A stretch of 9,687 nucleotides of DNA from JBLHLB01 sp047618505 (GTDB taxonomy: Bacteria; Planctomycetota; UBA1135; GCA-002686595): NCBI GenBank assembly GCA_047618505.1, contig JBLHLB010000138.1, positions 1-9,687 of the forward strand, in the 5' to 3' direction. Below are positions 6,628 to 9,687 of the stretch, piece after piece. Under the pieces are notes generated by a model. That model had not been told where the DNA came from. It did not search any database and saw only the letters and a list, made by a program, of their open reading frames with translations. Within the stretch, counting starts at the first letter, position 1. The number at the start of each line of letters is the position of its first letter. Made by a program: the position numbers and the translations under genes.

Positions 6628-7730
6628 GAACCGTTGGAGGTGGCGTCGCTCGTCACTTGACCGTTGTTCGCAGAGTCGGCCGCGCTCCCCATGGATGTGT
6701 TTGCATCTGAACCATCGGGAACCGGCGGAATGGAGCCCATGGCCCTCAAAATCTCCTCAAGCACGCCCTTACCCGTGCGCCCCTCGGCCAGGGCCTCGTA
6801 CTTGAGTCTGATACGGTGCAGCACGACATCTTCAGCCAGCTGGAAGAGGTCTTCGGGCACAACGTAGTCGCGGCCGTGGATCAGGGCTCGCGCCCGCGAT
6901 GCCTTTACGAGGGCGATGCCCGCCCGCGGACTGCAACCCAATTCGAGGTCTGGGTGCGAGCGGGTGCGATTGACCAATTCGACCGTGTGCTGCACGAAAG
7001 TGTCGCTGACGAAGATCGTCTGCACGGCCTCCATGACCTCGATCAGCTCCTCGCCGGAGGACACCGGCGAGTCGTCGATGATGTCGAATTCTGTTTGCAC
7101 CACGGCGCCGCCGTCCCTGCGTTCCACGCGCAACTCGATGTTTCGCCGTAGGACCGTGCGTTCCTCTTCGGGCGTCGGATAGCCCAGACGGTGCAGCAGC
7201 ATGAAGCGGTCGAGCTGGGCCTCCGGGAGCTCGAACGTTCCCGACTGCTCCACCGGGTTCTGAGTGGCGATGACCAGGAAGGGCGCCGGCAGCACGTGGG
7301 AGTGATTGCCAATCGTGACCTTGCGTTCCTGCATGGCTTCGAGCAACGCACTCTGCACCTTGGGCGCCGCGCGGTTGATCTCGTCTGCCAACAACAGGTT
7401 GGTAAAGATCGGACCCCGCATGGTTTTGAATTCGTTCTTGCTCTGGTCCAGGATCTCGGATCCAAGGATGTCCGAGGGCAACAGGTCGATCGTGAATTGC
7501 ACCCGGGCGAATTCCAGATCCAAGCCCTTCGATAGGGCCGAGGCCAAGAGCGTCTTGGCCGTCCCCGGAACACCCTGCAGCAGAATGTGACCACCGGTGA
7601 GTAGAGAGATCAACAGCCGCTCCACGACCACTTCCTGCCCAACAACAACCCTTCCGATCCGTTCTCGCACTGCCGTTATAAAGCGGGCACTGCGTTTAAA
7701 GTCGGGCTTGATCCGATCCGTCGTGGTCAT
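6624..7730 (-). CDS. moxR: MoxR family AAA+ ATPase
   Basis: This encodes 368 residues. Walker A is GVPGTAKT (53-60), Walker B is LLLADE (112-117), sensor 1 is the Asn of ATQNP (155-159), an LDRFM segment at 173-177 carries the expected arginine, and sensor 2 is in CSPRAG (266-271). The N-terminal G-Q-E-x-V-V-E-R-L-L helix and the F-E-L-P-E-A-Q-L-D segment are typical of MoxR (AAA_3 plus AAA lid domains). Family knowledge: these hexameric ATPases act as chaperone-like factors for metal insertion or maturation together with VWA proteins. The last about 30 residues (340-368) are a Ser/Asn/Asp/Gly-rich tail that looks unstructured. The ATG at 7730 has AAGGA 9 nt upstream. It is the first gene of the cluster, transcribed away from the MATE gene, and overlaps DUF58 by 4 nt. 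All catalytic residues are present, so an active ATPase is expected. Confidence 0.96.
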   Translation of the reverse strand: MTTTDRIKPDFKRSARFITAVRERIGRVVVGQEVVVERLLISLLTGGHILLQGVPGTAKTLLASALSKGLDLEFARVQFTIDLLPSDILGSEILDQSKNEFKTMRGPIFTNLLLADEINRAAPKVQSALLEAMQERKVTIGNHSHVLPAPFLVIATQNPVEQSGTFELPEAQLDRFMLLHRLGYPTPEEERTVLRRNIELRVERRDGGAVVQTEFDIIDDSPVSSGEELIEVMEAVQTIFVSDTFVQHTVELVNRTRSHPDLELGCSPRAGIALVKASRARALIHGRDYVVPEDLFQLAEDVVLHRIRLKYEALAEGRTGKGVLEEILRAMGSIPPVPDGSDANTSMGSAADSANNGQVTSDATSNGS

Positions 7731-8146
7731 GGACGTGGGTCCTTAGGTTGTGTGCAGGAGAGCGATTGAATAGATAAGCGTGATATAGCGCTGACGCCCG
7801 AAGCGCCCCGGTATGTCCGCCGAGTCGCAGCAAATAGTACCGTTTCGCTCCCCGGGGTTACGCCTCAACTCCATTTGAGCTGACCCGGCGACTGCATTGA
7901 CGCCTATGAGATGACCGCAGACCGTTAGGTCGGCCCGAAGCCGGGGGGAGCTTAGGCGAGCCCGTGGGCACACTTGATTTCCCCGGGGTCTGCCGCTTGG
8001 AGGGAGCGCGAGTTCCAGGGCTTGTGGGGAGTCGGCTAGGACGAGCATGATCAGGGCTGCCTAGCGGTGTCAAATTCCTTCGGATCGGGGCGAAGTTGTC
8101 TCCTCTGGCTAGCACCGCAATCCTTCACGCGGCTATCCTCCCGCCC
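7731..8146. other. Divergent intergenic region between moxR and the MATE gene
   Basis: This is 416 nt with no convincing gene. It must hold the promoter of the moxR cluster (minus) and probably that of the transporter (plus), but I see no good -35/-10 pair for either. It contains two exact copies of the 8-bp palindrome ccccgggg (7850-7857 and 7981-7988), each inside tccccggggt; a hairpin at 7864-7879 (ctcaa/ttgag); and a possible branched structure at 7901-7958, where cgccta pairs with taggcg around small inner hairpins. The 101-codon minus frame 8048-7743 here does not look coding. Confidence 0.6.
7740..7744 (-). promoter_or_regulatory. Ribosome binding site of moxR
   Basis: AAGGA is read on the minus strand, 9 nt before the ATG at 7730. 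It supports the chosen moxR start. Confidence 0.65.
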
Positions 8147-9559
8147 ATGGAAACCTGGCGGACAGAATTGCGGGCGCAGATGCGGCTCGCCCTGCCGGTT
8201 GTGGTGATCCAGCTTGGACTGATGTCCATGGGCTTGGTGGATACTGCCTTTGTGGGGCGCTTTGGCGTGGCCGATCAAGCGGCGGTTCAGATGGCCCACG
8301 GCTACGCGTTCCTCTTCCTGGGTTTCGGGATGGGAGTGCTATCGGCCCTCGATCCCCTGGTAAGCCAGGCCTTTGGTGCGAAGGACGAAGGCGGAATGCG
8401 GCGTGCGATTCAGCGTGCCACGATCCTCGCCCTGCTGCTCACCGTTCCCATCATGGTTGGCGTGGCGCTGACCGAGACTGTGATTGGTCTGGAGTTCTTT
8501 GGCCAGCCCAAGAGCGTCGTTCCGATCGCCGGCGAGTACGCCACCATCTCGCTTCTGAGCGTGCTCCCGTTCCTGCTGTTCTTCGTCCTGAAGCAAGCCC
8601 TGCAGGCGATGCACATCATGCGTCCCCTCGTGATCGCCATCATCGCGACGAACTTGCTCAATGTGGTCTTGGACTGGGCGCTGGTCTTCGGGCACCTGGG
8701 CTTTCCCGCCATGGGAGCACCGGGATCCTCCTGGGCCACTGTCGTTTCCCGCTGGGCCCTAATGCTCTCGGTTCTGTGGGTCGCCTGGCCACAGCTGCGA
8801 CCCTACCTCCGCCATGCCGATGCGGCGGCGCGCCGTCCTCGCCCCCTGTTGCGCATGGTGGGTCTGGGCTGGCCCGTAGGCTTCTCTTGGACCTTTGAGA
8901 TCGGAGCCTTCTATGCCGTGCTTCTGATGGTGGGGCAGTTCGGCGAAGTCTGGCTGGCGGCGCACGTGGTGACCATGTCGATTTCATCGGCTTCGTTCAT
9001 GATTCCCCTGGGCGTATCCATTGCCGGATCCGTGCGCGTGGGAAATGCAATAGGTGCCTCAGACGGCGAAGCCATGCGCCGCTCGGCCCGAGTGGCATTG
9101 ATACTTGGCGCAGGCGTCATGGTGATTTTCGCAGCGCTCTTCCTAATCATCCCCGAACCTTTTGCGCGCGTCTTCTCGGACAAGCCCGAGGTCCTAGCCT
9201 TCGCCGTCGTCCTGATCCCATTGGCCGGTTGGTTCCAGGTCTTCGACGGAACCCAAGTCGTCTGTAGCGGCATTCTGCGCGGCGCCGGTGACACACGTAT
9301 GCCCATGTTCATCCAGATCTTCGGATTCTGGGGGCTAGGTATGCCGGTCGCCTATTGGCTCGGGATCCACCGCGATGGCGGTCCAAGTGGGCTCTGGTGG
9401 GGGCTCGTAGCGGGCCTTGCAATCGTCGCGCTACTGCAGGTCTGGCGCGTGATCGCACGACTCTCTGGGGAAGTTCGGCGCACGAATCTGGAGGACGAAG
9501 AGCCTTCCCTCGCGCGCATTGACGATGGTGAGGAAACGGACCAACCTGCGACTTCCTGA
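8147..9559 (+). CDS. MATE family efflux transporter (NorM/DinF-like)
   Basis: This encodes 470 residues with about twelve hydrophobic segments, the usual MATE size and topology. In the first segment VDTAFVGRFG (31-40) carries the Asp used for cation coupling in NorM-type proteins; LVSQAFGA (71-78) matches the second conserved MATE motif. The C-terminal half repeats the pattern, with G-S-V-R-V-G-N-A-I-G-A and S-G-I-L-R-G-A-G-D-T-R. Family knowledge: MATE proteins export drugs, metabolites or organic cations in exchange for Na+ or H+; the substrate cannot be told here. The ATG at 8147 is chosen because METWRTELRAQ directly before the first membrane segment is a typical MATE start; the frame stays open to a TTG at 8096, which would add 17 residues with no matching motif. 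No Shine-Dalgarno is seen before either. The tail (about 440-470) is acidic and hydrophilic. It is divergent from the moxR cluster and probably unrelated in function. Confidence 0.93.
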   Translation: METWRTELRAQMRLALPVVVIQLGLMSMGLVDTAFVGRFGVADQAAVQMAHGYAFLFLGFGMGVLSALDPLVSQAFGAKDEGGMRRAIQRATILALLLTVPIMVGVALTETVIGLEFFGQPKSVVPIAGEYATISLLSVLPFLLFFVLKQALQAMHIMRPLVIAIIATNLLNVVLDWALVFGHLGFPAMGAPGSSWATVVSRWALMLSVLWVAWPQLRPYLRHADAAARRPRPLLRMVGLGWPVGFSWTFEIGAFYAVLLMVGQFGEVWLAAHVVTMSISSASFMIPLGVSIAGSVRVGNAIGASDGEAMRRSARVALILGAGVMVIFAALFLIIPEPFARVFSDKPEVLAFAVVLIPLAGWFQVFDGTQVVCSGILRGAGDTRMPMFIQIFGFWGLGMPVAYWLGIHRDGGPSGLWWGLVAGLAIVALLQVWRVIARLSGEVRRTNLEDEEPSLARIDDGEETDQPATS

Positions 9560-9626
9560 AGCTTGGATGCAGCCTTCGAGCGTTTTCCAGTCGGTAGAGC
9601 CGGTGGGATTTTGAATAGTGTGCGCC

Positions 9627-9687
9627 ATGAAGCCTGACGACTCAGCAGCAGCGCCCGACCTTCCTCCCGCAGGCGGATCCCTCCGCA
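9627..9687 (+). CDS. Possible start of a further gene (partial, cut by window edge)
   Basis: The frame is open from ATG at 9627 to the right edge, 20 codons, 67 nt after the MATE stop and on the same strand. The peptide is hydrophilic and Asp/Ala/Pro-rich (MKPDDSAAAPDLPPAGG). There is no Shine-Dalgarno, and the piece is too short to identify. Codon composition fits the neighbours, but it could be chance. Confidence 0.35.
   Translation, partial: MKPDDSAAAPDLPPAGGSLR

Noticed and set aside
7743..8048. A 101-codon minus-strand reading frame between moxR and the MATE gene
   Set aside because: It fills the divergent promoter region, has no Shine-Dalgarno, residue use unlike the neighbours and no recognisable domain; chance open frame in GC-rich DNA.
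8096..8146. TTG start 17 codons upstream of the MATE ATG
   Set aside because: The added residues do not resemble MATE N-termini, and the ATG at 8147 begins a typical one.
9557..9626. Intrinsic terminator after the MATE gene
   Set aside because: Only 4-bp arms (gaag/cttc) can be paired before a short T-run at 9583-9586; too weak to call.

Overview
The window is GC-rich DNA carrying one long minus-strand gene cluster (7730 down to 1) and, divergent from it, a plus-strand transporter gene. The cluster is of the MoxR/Bat (aerotolerance-type) class: a MoxR AAA+ ATPase, a DUF58 protein, a small membrane-anchored protein with an extracytoplasmic domain, two membrane-anchored von Willebrand A (VWA) proteins, and two exported, mostly helical proteins. 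GC content, the exported Ala-rich helical partners and the gene order suggest a Gram-negative bacterium of the Planctomycetota or a related lineage. This is inference only; no rRNA or marker gene is present to fix it.

Layout, in transcription order on the minus strand: moxR (7730-6624); DUF58 (6627-5740, GTGA overlap with moxR); BatD-like single-pass protein (5740-4838, 1-nt overlap); VWA protein 1, BatA-like (4834-3893, 3-nt gap); VWA protein 2, BatB-like (3899-2784, 7-nt overlap). After 68 nt containing two small hairpins comes a 209-aa exported helical protein (2715-2086) with a strong ribosome binding site inside an inverted repeat. After a hairpin-rich 322-nt spacer comes a large exported protein (1763 to beyond the left edge; 587 residues visible). 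The first five genes are so tightly packed that translational coupling is very likely.

How they probably work together: MoxR would act as a chaperone-like ATPase on one or more metal-binding VWA partners. DUF58 is the cytoplasmic VWA partner, and the two VWA proteins are membrane-anchored with intact MIDAS motifs. The BatD-like protein and the exported helical proteins would supply the periplasmic or cell-surface side. All three VWA-type proteins keep their metal-site residues and MoxR keeps Walker A, Walker B, sensor 1 and sensor 2, so the machine looks functional. Its substrate or phenotype cannot be read from sequence.

A 416-nt divergent intergenic region (7731-8146) separates moxR from a plus-strand MATE-family efflux transporter (8147-9559). 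The first 20 codons of another possible plus-strand gene start at 9627 and run off the right edge. No tRNA, rRNA, insertion sequence, CRISPR array or convincing intrinsic terminator was found.
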